Below, one piece after another: positions 17,379 to 26,648 of a stretch of 64,000 nt of DNA. How positions within the stretch are numbered: position 1 is the first letter of the stretch; each line of letters starts with the position of its first letter. The position numbers and the translations under genes are program-made. Source of the DNA: Fibrobacterota bacterium (GTDB lineage Bacteria > Fibrobacterota > Fibrobacteria > UBA11236); the NCBI GenBank assembly GCA_028287505.1, contig JAQBPN010000114.1, positions 24,141 to 88,140 on the forward strand, read 5' to 3'. The notes below the pieces were generated by a model. The model searched no databases, was not told the DNA's origin, and saw only the letters and a list, made by a program, of their open reading frames with translations.

Positions 17379-18049
17379 TTCTTCGGCCCCGCATTGGAAA
17401 AATCGAATTCATGGCCAAAGAGCTTCCATGGCGATTTGCTTTCAAAGGTATAGAAGCGTCCATCCAATGTATAGAACGGGATTGAATCGAGACCGGTGTA
17501 TATGATGGGTCCCTTCAATTCGAAAACCGGTTCAGCCTTTTTCTTCCCCGTGAGATTTTTGATCACCAACTCGGTGAGGCAGTTTTCCTTGTCCGCCCGG
17601 AGAATGATTTTTTCAGGGGATTCCTCCAGCGCCCCTTCGAATTCGCACCAGCCGTCTCCTTCGGACAGGCTCATTTTGTTGTACCCTTCACGTATGGTGA
17701 AGTAGCCGCGCACCGCAAAAAATCTCCCGCCTTTAAGCTGAAAAATCGGGAAATAGTCGGAGCCAATCCTGTCGTCATAGGAGGTCGAGTCGTATGGCGT
17801 ATAAATCCACTTCGGGTTGTTGGGAACCAGGATCCTGTCCGGTCCATTTTCCGGGGCAACCGTGTCTACCGGAGTTTTTTCCGACGGAGCCATTTTTTTT
17901 GGAATCGGTGATTCCGGTTTTTTGCAGCCGCAAACCGTCAGTATCATGCCCAGAAAAACGAGAGCCCTCCAAAGCCTGTTCTGGGCGAACTTTGCGATCA
18001 GACTGCTTAAGATCAACAGGACCGAAAGGAATACCGCGCGGGAGTTCAT
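17375..18049 (-). CDS. membrane-anchored or lipoprotein of unknown function
   Basis: A 224-residue product starting at ATG 18047-18049. Two hydrophobic stretches follow each other: AVFLSVLLILSSLIAKFA, then LVFLGMILTVCGC with a lipobox-like Cys. The protein could therefore be membrane-anchored, or a lipoprotein starting at the second segment. The soluble part has an acidic Pro-rich spacer and a beta-rich C-terminus (YFPIFQLKGGRFFAVRGYFTI, GWCEFEGALEESPEKI). No known family. It overlaps the next lipoprotein gene by 4 bases and follows the DUF2071 gene by 7. Confidence 0.55.
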   Translation of the reverse strand: MNSRAVFLSVLLILSSLIAKFAQNRLWRALVFLGMILTVCGCKKPESPIPKKMAPSEKTPVDTVAPENGPDRILVPNNPKWIYTPYDSTSYDDRIGSDYFPIFQLKGGRFFAVRGYFTIREGYNKMSLSEGDGWCEFEGALEESPEKIILRADKENCLTELVIKNLTGKKKAEPVFELKGPIIYTGLDSIPFYTLDGRFYTFESKSPWKLFGHEFDFSNAGPKK

Positions 18050-18056
18050 GTAAGGA

Positions 18057-18791
18057 CTAGTCCACGCGTTCCGGAAACCATGCCACGACCTCGGTTTTTT
18101 CCGAGAAGTGGAGCAGGGGCGCAATCGCGGGAAGCTTCACTCCGATGGGCTCCGTCATGGTATTGGCGACAATCCTGGCCTGTGCCGGCTGGAGCCGCCA
18201 GGGCTTGTGGTGGATGGAGGTGCGGAAGATCCCACCCTCATCATCGGCGGCGTAGAAACAATAGCGCGCGGTAAGCCAGTCGTCCAAGGTGCCGGGCGCC
18301 GCGCGGTAGACCGGGCCGGTAGGAGAGAAAACGGTTTCGAGTTCGGCCGGGGCCGCGCCGCGATGGGTGCGGCGGCTTTTGTAGTGGACTTCCTGGTCCG
18401 GACGGGGCGCGGTTATCTTGGCGTCGAAATAAGGCAGGTGGAAGAACCGCCGGGCTCCGCGCACCGCTATCTGATTGGTCGCATCCAGGCTGAAGAACCA
18501 CACTCCCGGAATCCCGCCGCGCGTGACATAGGTCCGCACGTTCAGTTCCGGGAACGCCGAGAGCCCGGGAAACTCCGGGAGAAAGCGCGCCCGGACTCCG
18601 CCCATGCGGAACGGCACCACCCCGATCCAGGCCTGGCCCTGGAACAGATCCAATTCCAATCCGGCGGGGATGAGATGGCGCAGGGATTCGGCGGGTACCG
18701 GCCAGTGCATGAAGAGCAGGTCCAACCAATCCATGGCCATCATCCAGCCGCGGGGATGGCGGAAAGCGGCGTTGGGCAGGAAAGGGTTCAT
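18057..18791 (-). CDS. DUF2071 family protein (YqjF-like)
   Basis: A 244-residue cytoplasmic protein. Diagnostic blocks are WLDLLFMHWPVPAESLRHLIPAGLELD, then WIGVVPFRMGGVR, PGLSAFPELNVRTYVTRGGIPGVWFFSLDA and ARYCFYAADDEGGIFRTSIHHKPWRLQ. These define DUF2071, a family related in fold to acetoacetate decarboxylase and without a settled function. Length and motif order are complete. It heads a minus-strand group with the two small lipoprotein genes downstream. Confidence 0.88.
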   Translation of the reverse strand: MNPFLPNAAFRHPRGWMMAMDWLDLLFMHWPVPAESLRHLIPAGLELDLFQGQAWIGVVPFRMGGVRARFLPEFPGLSAFPELNVRTYVTRGGIPGVWFFSLDATNQIAVRGARRFFHLPYFDAKITAPRPDQEVHYKSRRTHRGAAPAELETVFSPTGPVYRAAPGTLDDWLTARYCFYAADDEGGIFRTSIHHKPWRLQPAQARIVANTMTEPIGVKLPAIAPLLHFSEKTEVVAWFPERVD

Positions 18792-18815
18792 GGCTGTCCG
18801 GCTGGGGTCAAGCGC

Positions 18816-20768
18816 TCAGCGCGGGATGGTGGGTTTGCGCTTTCCCGGGGCGGCTTGGGATTTGGCTGCGGTTTCGTTGCGTACGATGACACGGGCCTCC
18901 GAGATGCGGTTGAGTTCCACTATCTGCGGATATAACATACGCATTTCCTGCGGGCTCAATTTAATCTTGTGCAAGGTCATGTCCCGGGTGAAGACGAACT
19001 GCTGATCGGTTTCTTCCGCGCGGCAGGTGACTTTGAACAGGGAATTGGAGGCGTCCGCGCAGGGGATGTTGGCCTCCAGTTTCCTGCCGGGGATTTTGGC
19101 CACTTCAATCCGTTCCAGGGTCTGGTTTTCCAGGCCATTCTTGAATCCCGCGGCGCGGGTGGTGTCGTAGGACGCGAAGTAGTTGCGGAAAATATGGTTG
19201 AGCCTCACCTGGGTTTCGCCCTTGCGTTCCACGGCCTGGTTGGGATTCACGAAGGTGAGCTTGGCGAGCATGGGTTTGCCGCGCGCGTTCTGATCCGTAA
19301 CCTGGCAGGTTTTCAGGGCGTTGGACGTCCCCAGCTTGGTCAGGAGGCTCTGGAACACGTCCTTGACTTCATCCTTCTTTTCCTGGAGGAGGGCGTTCCG
19401 GATGGTGAAGGCCAGGTAACCTCCCAGTTCCAGGTCCAGCTGTTGATCGGCGTCCGGAGATCCGGGATCGATGCGGTAGGTGCTGCGGGAATAGGACGCG
19501 CCCCCGGCGAAATCGGGCACCTTGGCCGAGTCCTTGTCGGCCAGCGACAAGGCCGCCAGTCCGAAATAGTCGTCCGGGTATTCGCCCAACGCCGCGCCGC
19601 GCGAGTAGGGAAAGGCGAGCAGGGTGCGCTTGTCCACTTCCACCGTTACCAAGGGCACGCTGAGCTGCATGGGGGTTTCGAACTTGGGGTCGAATCCGCC
19701 CATGCTGCGCGGCCGGGTGACCATCACGCTGGTGGTGAGGCCCAGGTGGTTGAACATCTCGCGGAGCACCACCGCCAGCTCCCACATGTTGCCCTGGCCG
19801 GAGGCCATGACCTTGTCCGGATCGATGGAAGAGAGGCCGCTGTATTGGTAGGAGATGTTGTCCTGCACCCACTGGAAAACCGCCTGGGCCTTTTCCCCGT
19901 CGCTCTTTTTGCCTTGGGTCAGCTCGTCCGTCTTTTTCTTCAGCTTCTTGGTGGAGTTGAAGTAGGAGGGCCTCAAGGCCGTCTTTTCATAGGATTCGCT
20001 CAAGGCCTCCCAGGTGGTGATGATCGGGAAGCCGTCGAAATGCCGCAGGACCAGGCTGACGCGCGGTTCCGTCACGTCGATTTCATCCTGGAACTCCAGG
20101 CGGCTGCGGGGATGGGCGTTGCGCACTTCCCAGGTCTGGTAGTTCAGGTTCTCGCCGGGTTTTTCGCGCTGGGTCTTCCCGTCCTGCAGGGGACCGTACT
20201 TGGCGAAGTCGTAGCTGAAGCGGTCCAGATGGGAAAAGGTGAAGCGGCCGTGCGCTACGGGGATTCCGCCGGAGAGCCAGTGTTCGAAAACGGTGACCGG
20301 CTGCTGGGTTTCGAACTCCAGGTGGATTTCCAGGAGGCATCCGGGAGTGACGTTGGGGAAGATGAGTTTGCCGGTCTTGTAATACTCGCGCATGATGCCC
20401 GCAGTATCCAGCGGGATTTCCCGTCCGCTGGAATCGCGCGCGGCCAGGCGTTTCCTGGAAACGTAGTTCGAATAGTAGGGAACCTCGACGGTGCCCTGTT
20501 CCACGCCGTCGCGCGTCAGGATCTTCAATTTCTTGTTCACGATGAACCTGGCCGTGGTGGTGCGCGCGAACGGATTGTCCAGGTAGGATTCCTCCACGAA
20601 CAGCTCATCGGTGAGATAGTAGGCTCCGTACTTGGACCATTCCGTCTCCTGCGCGGCCGGAGCGGGGTTTTCGTTCAGCAGGATGGGCTTGGAGGTGGGA
20701 GCGCAACCGCCCAGCAGGGCCAGCAGAGCCAAGAGGGCCAAGGCCGCAAGGGCGCCGATCCGTTTCAT
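18816..20768 (-). CDS. DUF3857/transglutaminase-fold lipoprotein with degenerate active site
   Basis: A 650-residue lipoprotein (signal ALAALALLALLALLGGC). Residues 60-300 resemble the DUF3857 beta-rich domain (ARFIVNKKLKILTRDGVEQG, YYSNYVSRKRLAARDSSGRE). A transglutaminase-like core follows from about residue 310 (KAQAVFQWVQDNISYQYSGL). Where active relatives have G-D-C before the helix, this protein reads GQGNMWELAVVLREM, with no Cys, and the His strand reads LSVPLVTVEV. The Cys-His-Asp triad is thus lost and the domain is probably structural or binding. GGAAAGGA precedes the ATG at 20766-20768. It follows the active-looking paralogue by 20 bases, so the two are co-transcribed. Confidence 0.8.
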   Translation of the reverse strand: MKRIGALAALALLALLALLGGCAPTSKPILLNENPAPAAQETEWSKYGAYYLTDELFVEESYLDNPFARTTTARFIVNKKLKILTRDGVEQGTVEVPYYSNYVSRKRLAARDSSGREIPLDTAGIMREYYKTGKLIFPNVTPGCLLEIHLEFETQQPVTVFEHWLSGGIPVAHGRFTFSHLDRFSYDFAKYGPLQDGKTQREKPGENLNYQTWEVRNAHPRSRLEFQDEIDVTEPRVSLVLRHFDGFPIITTWEALSESYEKTALRPSYFNSTKKLKKKTDELTQGKKSDGEKAQAVFQWVQDNISYQYSGLSSIDPDKVMASGQGNMWELAVVLREMFNHLGLTTSVMVTRPRSMGGFDPKFETPMQLSVPLVTVEVDKRTLLAFPYSRGAALGEYPDDYFGLAALSLADKDSAKVPDFAGGASYSRSTYRIDPGSPDADQQLDLELGGYLAFTIRNALLQEKKDEVKDVFQSLLTKLGTSNALKTCQVTDQNARGKPMLAKLTFVNPNQAVERKGETQVRLNHIFRNYFASYDTTRAAGFKNGLENQTLERIEVAKIPGRKLEANIPCADASNSLFKVTCRAEETDQQFVFTRDMTLHKIKLSPQEMRMLYPQIVELNRISEARVIVRNETAAKSQAAPGKRKPTIPR

Positions 20769-20788
20769 CGGGAATCCTTTCCGGGCCC

Positions 20789-22672
20789 TCATTTGTGCCA
20801 CAGGGTGGCGCGCGCGAAGCGGGTCTTGCGTTGCACGAATTCGGCGGCGCGGGAGCGCTCGGCGGCGCCCACTTCCACGCTGCGGTTGGCGTAGGACCGT
20901 TTCAGCGTGGTCCCGTCGCATTTCCATTTGCCGTTGCCGATGTCGTGATCCAGGCCGTCCGCCTTGAACTCTCCGAATCCGGCGGGCACCTGCCAGGCAT
21001 CCGATTGTTCCAAGGGCTCGAAATGGCGCGGGCCTTCCAGGTCGAGGGTGGTATAGCGCACTTCGCCCCCGTAGATGGAGGGTTGGTTGACCAGCAGTCC
21101 GCCCTTGTCCAGCGCCAGGTAATTGGACGTGAAGGAGGCTCCGTAATCGATGGCGATCGAGGACTGATCGGGATTGGAGGAGGCGCGGCAGCGGGTGGCC
21201 TGCACGCCGAAGGCCTCCTTGAGGTACTCCTTGAGGAAGGGGATGTTCTCGTCGCCGCGGGCGGATTCCAGCATGGGGAAGAGGTTGAAGGCGCACAGGC
21301 CTTCCAGGCGGATGTTGCCTTCCAGCCGCCAATCCTTCCCGGAGACGTCCTTGACGATGGCGGAGTTGGTGGACACCTGGTTGCGGAAGCCCTTGGCGGC
21401 CGAGACCTTGGTGAGGCGGCTTTTGCCGGACTCCAGCAGCAGCGCGGTGCGATCGAGGATGGGGAAATAGGAATCGTTGGGGTCGCCGTATTTCACGGTG
21501 GGATCGAAGAAGCGCACCGGTTTGCCGGGCGTTTCGATCCACACCACCATGTGGTTGAAACCGCCCAGGGTGGGGTAGGCTTCCCGCACCTGGAAGGTGC
21601 CGGGCGGGGAGACGAGCGCCATGCCCGCGTGCACGCCTTTCTTCCGGAGCAACAGGGCCATCAGGGTGGACATCTCCTTGCAGTCCCCGTAGCCCTTGGA
21701 AAGGACCTGGCCCGCCGGCCTGGGCACGAAGGCGTGCAGCTTGTCCACGTCGGAATGGTAGCGGATGCGCGTGCGCAGCAAGACCAGGAAGCGCGTGGCC
21801 AGCGTGTCCGGATCCTTGTCCGTGACGGAAGCGGCCAGGGTTTCCATTTCCGGAGTCATGGCGGTGGACTCCTTGATGCTGGACAGGTAATCGTCCCCCA
21901 GCTCCTTCCAGCTGTAGGACCGGGCGCCGCGCGGGGGCAGGCTGAAGTGGAGGGCCGCGAACCAGGTTTCCGGATCCCGGGGCATGGTGCGGGAATCCAG
22001 CTTGGCCAGCTTGAGCGCGGTCACGGAGAACAAGGATCCGGTTTCGCTTGCGGAGCGCGCGCTGTCCAGGGGAATGCCTTCCGGGTTCTCCAGGCCGATG
22101 CGGAGATCGGATCCGGGGGGCGTGGAAAGGATCAGGGTCTTGGCCAGGCAGGGGTAGTCGCCGCGCAGCAATTCCGTTTTCAGGAATTCCGGCCGCGTAT
22201 AGTCGCGGGTCACGTCCAGGCGGATGACGGTGCCCTTGAGATAGCGGGGCAGCGTGAACCCGCTGAGGAAGCGGTTGGTGGAGGGATAGTCCCCTTCGCT
22301 CGAGCGTTCGCGGCGCACGGAATAAGACGGTTGGCGCCAGCTTTCCCCGTCCGGGTAATAGGCGGAGGCGGAAACGGAAACCGGCCCTTCGATGTTCTCG
22401 AAATCCGCCAGCACGATTTGCTCCATGAGGTTGGGATTGCGGACGTTAATGTAGTACCAGGTGGATTGCCGCCGTTGGGCGTGGTTGCCCGCCTCCCCGG
22501 TTTGCAGGGTGAGCCAGATGGAATCGGAGAGGACGATCACCGGCTCTTCCTTCCAGGCTTCGGGCAGGGAGTCGATGGATCCGCGGAACTGCGCGATGGG
22601 ATCGATCTTGGGACCGGGCGCGCACGCGCACAAAAACAGGACGGCTGCGGAAAGCGAAAGGACGTGTTTCAT
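20789..22672 (-). CDS. transglutaminase-like lipoprotein with intact triad
   Basis: A 627-residue lipoprotein (MKHVLSLSAAVLFLCAC). The N-terminal half is beta-rich and DUF3857-like. The transglutaminase/protease core is near residues 280-400: TRFLVLLRTRIRYHSDVDK, the Cys in SKGYGDCKEMSTLMALLLRKKG, the His in LGGFNHMVVWIETPG, and the Asp in RFFDPTVKYGD. All three catalytic residues are present. Such periplasmic proteins are thought to act as proteases or cross-linking enzymes; the substrate is unknown. The start at 22670-22672 has TAGGAAG upstream. It is divergent from the methyltransferase gene with 99 bases between them. Confidence 0.82.
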   Translation of the reverse strand: MKHVLSLSAAVLFLCACAPGPKIDPIAQFRGSIDSLPEAWKEEPVIVLSDSIWLTLQTGEAGNHAQRRQSTWYYINVRNPNLMEQIVLADFENIEGPVSVSASAYYPDGESWRQPSYSVRRERSSEGDYPSTNRFLSGFTLPRYLKGTVIRLDVTRDYTRPEFLKTELLRGDYPCLAKTLILSTPPGSDLRIGLENPEGIPLDSARSASETGSLFSVTALKLAKLDSRTMPRDPETWFAALHFSLPPRGARSYSWKELGDDYLSSIKESTAMTPEMETLAASVTDKDPDTLATRFLVLLRTRIRYHSDVDKLHAFVPRPAGQVLSKGYGDCKEMSTLMALLLRKKGVHAGMALVSPPGTFQVREAYPTLGGFNHMVVWIETPGKPVRFFDPTVKYGDPNDSYFPILDRTALLLESGKSRLTKVSAAKGFRNQVSTNSAIVKDVSGKDWRLEGNIRLEGLCAFNLFPMLESARGDENIPFLKEYLKEAFGVQATRCRASSNPDQSSIAIDYGASFTSNYLALDKGGLLVNQPSIYGGEVRYTTLDLEGPRHFEPLEQSDAWQVPAGFGEFKADGLDHDIGNGKWKCDGTTLKRSYANRSVEVGAAERSRAAEFVQRKTRFARATLWHK

Positions 22673-22771
22673 GCTTCCTACCCGGTGAAAAAAAGACTGG
22701 CCGTCGCTTGCGTTGTCCGCGGGGGTAAGCGACTGAAAACGCAAAGAATAGCTAACTTTTTGGGTAAAAGC

Positions 22772-23437
22772 ATGCCCATAGAACCCTCGGCCCCACGCGG
22801 CCCAGACACCCCCCGAGAGAGCGGCCCGGACCTGCGGGCCTGGTTCGGGGACATCGACCTTTATCTGTTCGATCAACTGCTCAAAGGCCGCCTCAAGCCG
22901 CCCATGCGGATGCTGGACGCGGGATGCGGTACCGGGCGGAATCTTCCCTATTTTTTCCGGACCGGGTTCGATGTCCACGCCGCCGATGCCGACGAAGACG
23001 CCCTGGACCACGTGCGGGAAATGGCCGCTGAGCTGGCGCCGGACCTCCCCGCCGACCATTTCCGGGTTGAGAAGGTTGAGGCCATGACCTTCCCGGAGGG
23101 ACATTTCGGCCTGGTCCTCTGCAACGCCGTGCTGCATTTCGCCGAGGACGAGGACCATTTCCAACGCATGCTGGACGGGCTCTGGAAGGTGACGGCCCCG
23201 GGGGGCATGCTCTTCATGCGCCTATCCTCGACCATCGGCATCGAAAGCCGCCTGACCCGCCTGGAGTCCGGCAAATACCGCATGCCCACGGGCGGGGAGT
23301 GGTTTCTGGTCAATGAGGCCAAGCTCCTGCTGGCCACGGAACGGCTCCATGGGGAGCTGGCGGAGCCCCTGAGGTCGGTCAATGTCCAGAACCTCCGGTG
23401 CATGACCACCTGGATCCTCCGCAAACGCAAGGTCTGA
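22772..23437 (+). CDS. class I SAM-dependent methyltransferase
   Basis: A 221-residue Rossmann-fold methyltransferase. Motif I is MRMLDAGCGTGRNLPYFF. The acidic residue after strand 2 is in VHAADADEDALDHV, motif III-like FGLVLCNAVLHFAEDEDHF follows, and then VTAPGGMLFMRLSS. The C-terminus (PTGGEWFLVNEAKLL, MTTWILRKRK) resembles small-molecule methyltransferases of the Methyltransf_11/TehB kind, but no substrate can be assigned. The start is ATG 22772 with no strong ribosome site; the open frame continues far upstream as antisense to the lipoprotein gene, so the true start relies on motif position. Confidence 0.8.
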   Translation: MPIEPSAPRGPDTPRESGPDLRAWFGDIDLYLFDQLLKGRLKPPMRMLDAGCGTGRNLPYFFRTGFDVHAADADEDALDHVREMAAELAPDLPADHFRVEKVEAMTFPEGHFGLVLCNAVLHFAEDEDHFQRMLDGLWKVTAPGGMLFMRLSSTIGIESRLTRLESGKYRMPTGGEWFLVNEAKLLLATERLHGELAEPLRSVNVQNLRCMTTWILRKRKV

Positions 23438-23740
23438 TCGGCACTGGCGGGCCCTGGTGGGCCCGGGCCGGGCCCGAACCTGACCCCGATCCCGACACTT
23501 TTCACCCTCCCCGACCCGTAACCGGGACTTGACCCCCCCGCCCGGCGGCGCCCCGGGGCTCCCCAAAGCCCGGAGACCCAGGGTCAAGTTTCCAAAGCAC
23601 TTGCCTCCGTCCCGGTTTAGTCCGATAATGGGGATGGGAGTTCCGGCTCCGGCGGTAACCCGCCGGGACCTGATGTGCGGGCGCGGCAGCAGAGGGGACT
23701 GCCGACTCGCCTCCCGAATTTTTATATTTGCCTAAACATC
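23438..23740. repeat. GC-rich intergenic region with inverted repeat
   Basis: No gene is seen here. Nested GGGCCC blocks occur near 23448-23474. An exact 9-base inverted repeat, ACTTGACCC (23527-23535) and GGGTCAAGT (23581-23589), encloses a GC-rich 45-base middle able to fold further. It may mark a transcript end for the methyltransferase gene or be a remnant of a REP-like element. An AT-rich TTTATATT near 23720-23728 is the likely -10 region of the next gene. Confidence 0.4.
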
Positions 23741-24154
23741 ATGTACCAAACCCAACTGCTTAAAATCAAAATCCGCGCCGGCAAGACAGCCGCCGTGATC
23801 GAATTCATCCGCAGCCTGCGCGCCCGGAAAGACCTCGCCCTGGAAGCCCTGCGCCGTGAAGGCATGGTGGTCGAGACCATGTTCCTGGAACGCCGCGATG
23901 ACGGCGACTATCTCTACTACTACGCCAAGGCCCGCGACCTGACCCTGGCCAACCAGGTTAACATGGAAGCTACCGATGCCCTGACCCTGGAAATCCGCAA
24001 CTTCGTCGCCGAGACCTGGGGCCATATCGTTTCCCCGGAACCTTTGCTCGATCTCGATTTGATCCAGGAGGAAACCGCCGTCCGGACGCCCCCTCGGCGC
24101 AAGACCACCAAGGCTCCTTCCTCCGCTCCGGCGCCGCATGCCCTTGCGGGCTGA
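23741..24154 (+). CDS. DUF6176 family protein
   Basis: A 137-residue cytoplasmic protein. The conserved run is MYQTQLLKIKIRAGKTAAV, then IEFIRSLRARKDLALEALRR, then EGMVVETMFLERRDDGDYLY and YYAKARDLTLANQVN. It is a one-domain dimeric alpha/beta-barrel-like protein matching DUF6176. Its function is unknown; the fold suggests a ligand-binding or monooxygenase-like barrel without cofactor motifs. The tail after residue 105 is a basic Pro/Lys-rich extension. No Shine-Dalgarno is visible and the AT-rich region is directly upstream, so a short or absent leader is possible. The helicase gene follows after 66 bases. Confidence 0.78.
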   Translation: MYQTQLLKIKIRAGKTAAVIEFIRSLRARKDLALEALRREGMVVETMFLERRDDGDYLYYYAKARDLTLANQVNMEATDALTLEIRNFVAETWGHIVSPEPLLDLDLIQEETAVRTPPRRKTTKAPSSAPAPHALAG

Positions 24155-24220
24155 GTCCGCCGCTTTTCCCGCGGCTCCGGCCGCAATCCTTCCGCCTTCC
24201 ACTTCCACCCCGGCCTGATC

Positions 24221-25582
24221 ATGGACGACGCTTCCGCTTCCGACGCGCCTTCGCCCTTGGGCGATGGTCTGGAATGGAACGACGGATTCCAGGAAGTGAT
24301 GGAACTGGTCGAGGAAGGCTGCCGCTGCCTCTTCGTCACCGGCAAGGCGGGCACGGGCAAGTCCACCTTGCTCCAGCAGATCAAACGCAAGATCATGCAC
24401 AAGGCCGTCGTGCTCGCGCCCACCGGCGTCGCGGCCGTGCACGTGGGCGGCCAGACCATCCACTCCTTCTTCCGCTTCCCGCCCCACGTGCTTTTTCCGG
24501 AAGCGGTGCAGCGCCTCAACGGCAGCGGACTCCTGCGCAAGCTGCAAACCGTCATCATCGACGAGATCTCCATGGTCCGCGCGGACATCATCGACGCCAT
24601 CGACATGCATCTGCGCCGCTTCGGCCCGGAGCGGCATCTGCCCTTCGGCGGGGTGCAGATGATTTTCTTCGGGGACCTGCACCAATTGCCGCCCGTGGTT
24701 TCGCCCCATGAAATGGAGGCTTTCCGCACGCTCTACGAAAGCCCCTGGTTCTTCAAGGCCCACGTCTTCTCCAAGCAACCATTCGATCGCGTCGATCTCA
24801 AGAAGGTCTACCGGCAGAAGGAGAAGCGTTTCATCTCCCTGCTCAACATCATCCGTTCCGGCGAAGTGGAGGAAGAGGATCTGGAAGCGCTCAACGTGCG
24901 CATGGACAAGGCCTTCCAGCCCGAGGAATCCCTGCCCACCATCACCCTGACCTCGACGAATGCCACGGCCGATCGCGTCAACGCCCGCAAGCTGGAAGAC
25001 CTTCCCGCCCATCTGGCCCTGTACGCGGCGCAGGTGCAGGGAGAGTTCGAACCGCGCCTCTATCCCACCGATGAACCGCTGGGACTTAAGGTAGGGGCGC
25101 AGGTGATGTTCCTCAAGAACCACTCCGCGGGCAACTGGGTCAACGGCACCCTGGGAGTGGTGGCGGCCATGGATGCCGACGCCATCTGGGTGCACATTCC
25201 CACCGATTCGCACAAAGGCCGGGAGCTGCGCGGAGGCAACGTCGATCCCCATGCGGGACCCCTGGGCGCGATGCGGGTGGAAAAAGCCTTCTGGGAAAGC
25301 GTGCGTTACGTCCTCGATCCGGAAACCGGCCGGGTGGTGCCCAAGCCCGTGGGCCGCTTCACGCAATTCCCGCTCAAGCTGGCCTGGGCCATGACCATCC
25401 ATAAGAGCCAGGGCAAGACCTTCGAACGCGTCATCATCGATTTGGGCCAGGGCGCATTCGCCCACGGCCAATCCTACGTGGCCCTGAGCCGGTGCACCAC
25501 TTTGGAAGGCATTACCCTGCGCCGGCCGCTTTCCGGCCGCGATCTGATGCTCGATCCGGAAGTGCGCGAGTTTCTGGCCTGA
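24221..25582 (+). CDS. Pif1-like superfamily 1B DNA helicase
   Basis: A 453-residue AAA-type helicase. It shows Walker A CLFVTGKAGTGKSTLL (near residue 45), motif Ia APTGVAAVHVGGQTIHSFFRF, Walker B VIIDEISMVRADIIDAID, motif III IFFGDLHQLPPVV, motif IV-like EVYRQKEKRFISLLN region, and motifs V/VI near the C-terminus (WAMTIHKSQGKTFERVIIDLG and SYVALSRCTTLEGI). This is the Pif1/RecD2 arrangement, 5'-3' helicases that unwind G-quadruplexes and stalled forks. There is no extra nuclease or WYL domain. It is likely expressed with the upstream DUF6176 gene. Confidence 0.9.
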   Translation: MDDASASDAPSPLGDGLEWNDGFQEVMELVEEGCRCLFVTGKAGTGKSTLLQQIKRKIMHKAVVLAPTGVAAVHVGGQTIHSFFRFPPHVLFPEAVQRLNGSGLLRKLQTVIIDEISMVRADIIDAIDMHLRRFGPERHLPFGGVQMIFFGDLHQLPPVVSPHEMEAFRTLYESPWFFKAHVFSKQPFDRVDLKKVYRQKEKRFISLLNIIRSGEVEEEDLEALNVRMDKAFQPEESLPTITLTSTNATADRVNARKLEDLPAHLALYAAQVQGEFEPRLYPTDEPLGLKVGAQVMFLKNHSAGNWVNGTLGVVAAMDADAIWVHIPTDSHKGRELRGGNVDPHAGPLGAMRVEKAFWESVRYVLDPETGRVVPKPVGRFTQFPLKLAWAMTIHKSQGKTFERVIIDLGQGAFAHGQSYVALSRCTTLEGITLRRPLSGRDLMLDPEVREFLA

Positions 25583-25645
25583 GCGGCCGCTAACTTCTCA
25601 AGCCGCCTGCTGGCCAATTTCCCCCGCCTCCCGGATAATTCTGGG

Positions 25646-26527
25646 ATGCCCTTGCCGATTAAATCCAATGGTCCCGATGCCCCGTCCCCGGGTATTGCCT
25701 CCCCCGGGACATTGGGGGTCATCGTCGTCTGCATCCTCTTCCAGCTCGCGGTCTGGCGCGACCAGGCCGCCCATGCGAAGGCGATCTCCATCCTGCGTTT
25801 CGGATCCAGCAGTTGCGCAACGGGGCGGGCCCAGATCCATGCGTTGGAGATGGCGGAGGATTACGGCATCCTGAAGGCGGCGGGGATGCAGATCGATCGC
25901 GATGCCGTAGCGCGGGTACGGCTGGACAAGATGAAGAAGGCCAGCCTGGTCCATCGGCTGTCCCTGGTAGCCGGCGACTTCAACCCGGTCAATCTCGCCA
26001 CCTCCCTGTTCACCCATGTCGATTGGCTGCATCTTGTTTTCAACCTGTGGTTCCTGTTCCTGGTGGGCGCGGCCATGGAGAAACACTGGGGGACGGGTCC
26101 ATTCCTGGGAGCCTACCTGGCTTGCGGTCTGATCGGAGAAGTGGCTTTCCTGATCTGCAACCGCGGGGGAGGGACGTTCCTGGGCGTGTCCCTGACCGGA
26201 GCTTCCGGCGCCATCGCGGGAATGATGGGCGCATTCGCGCTCACCCGGGGTAACACCAAGATGACTGTGGGAGGCGCGTTCGGGATCGGGCGTCGCACCG
26301 AAGTTTCCGCGCGGCTTTATTTCGGCACTTGGGCGGTCGGGCAATTCGTGGATGGATTCCTCCTGGGCGGGCACAGCGGCGGCGCCGCGGTTTCCGCTCT
26401 TCTCGCCGGCTGTCTGGCGGGTCTGGTCATGGGTAAATTCATCCCCGGCGCGGGATCCTCCCAAGGACTGGTATTCCTGGGCGCGCCGTTTGGCGCGGAC
26501 GGGAAACCCGCTTCCCGCAGGGTTTGA
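25646..26527 (+). CDS. rhomboid-family intramembrane serine protease
   Basis: A 293-residue membrane protein with an N-terminal hydrophobic anchor (TLGVIVVCILFQLAVW), a cytoplasmic-looking spacer and about five further helices. Rhomboid marks are FTHVDWLHLVFNLWFLFLVGAAMEKHWG (loop 1 and helix 2 with HxxxN), the catalytic Ser in SLTGASGAIAGMMGA (GxSG) and a His in GGHSGGAAVSALLAG. Rhomboids cleave membrane-protein substrates within the bilayer; the substrate here is unknown. It starts 63 bases after the helicase gene. Confidence 0.85.
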   Translation: MPLPIKSNGPDAPSPGIASPGTLGVIVVCILFQLAVWRDQAAHAKAISILRFGSSSCATGRAQIHALEMAEDYGILKAAGMQIDRDAVARVRLDKMKKASLVHRLSLVAGDFNPVNLATSLFTHVDWLHLVFNLWFLFLVGAAMEKHWGTGPFLGAYLACGLIGEVAFLICNRGGGTFLGVSLTGASGAIAGMMGAFALTRGNTKMTVGGAFGIGRRTEVSARLYFGTWAVGQFVDGFLLGGHSGGAAVSALLAGCLAGLVMGKFIPGAGSSQGLVFLGAPFGADGKPASRRV

Positions 26528-26648
26528 GTGCGCCGCGGTCGCGCCGCTTTTATATTGCGTCTGCATCCGCCCCTGGTAGAAATCCGAAGAATCTTTATAC
26601 CTTTCCTTCGCGCGCTCAATCGGAAAATTCGCTGAAACCGGAGGACGG

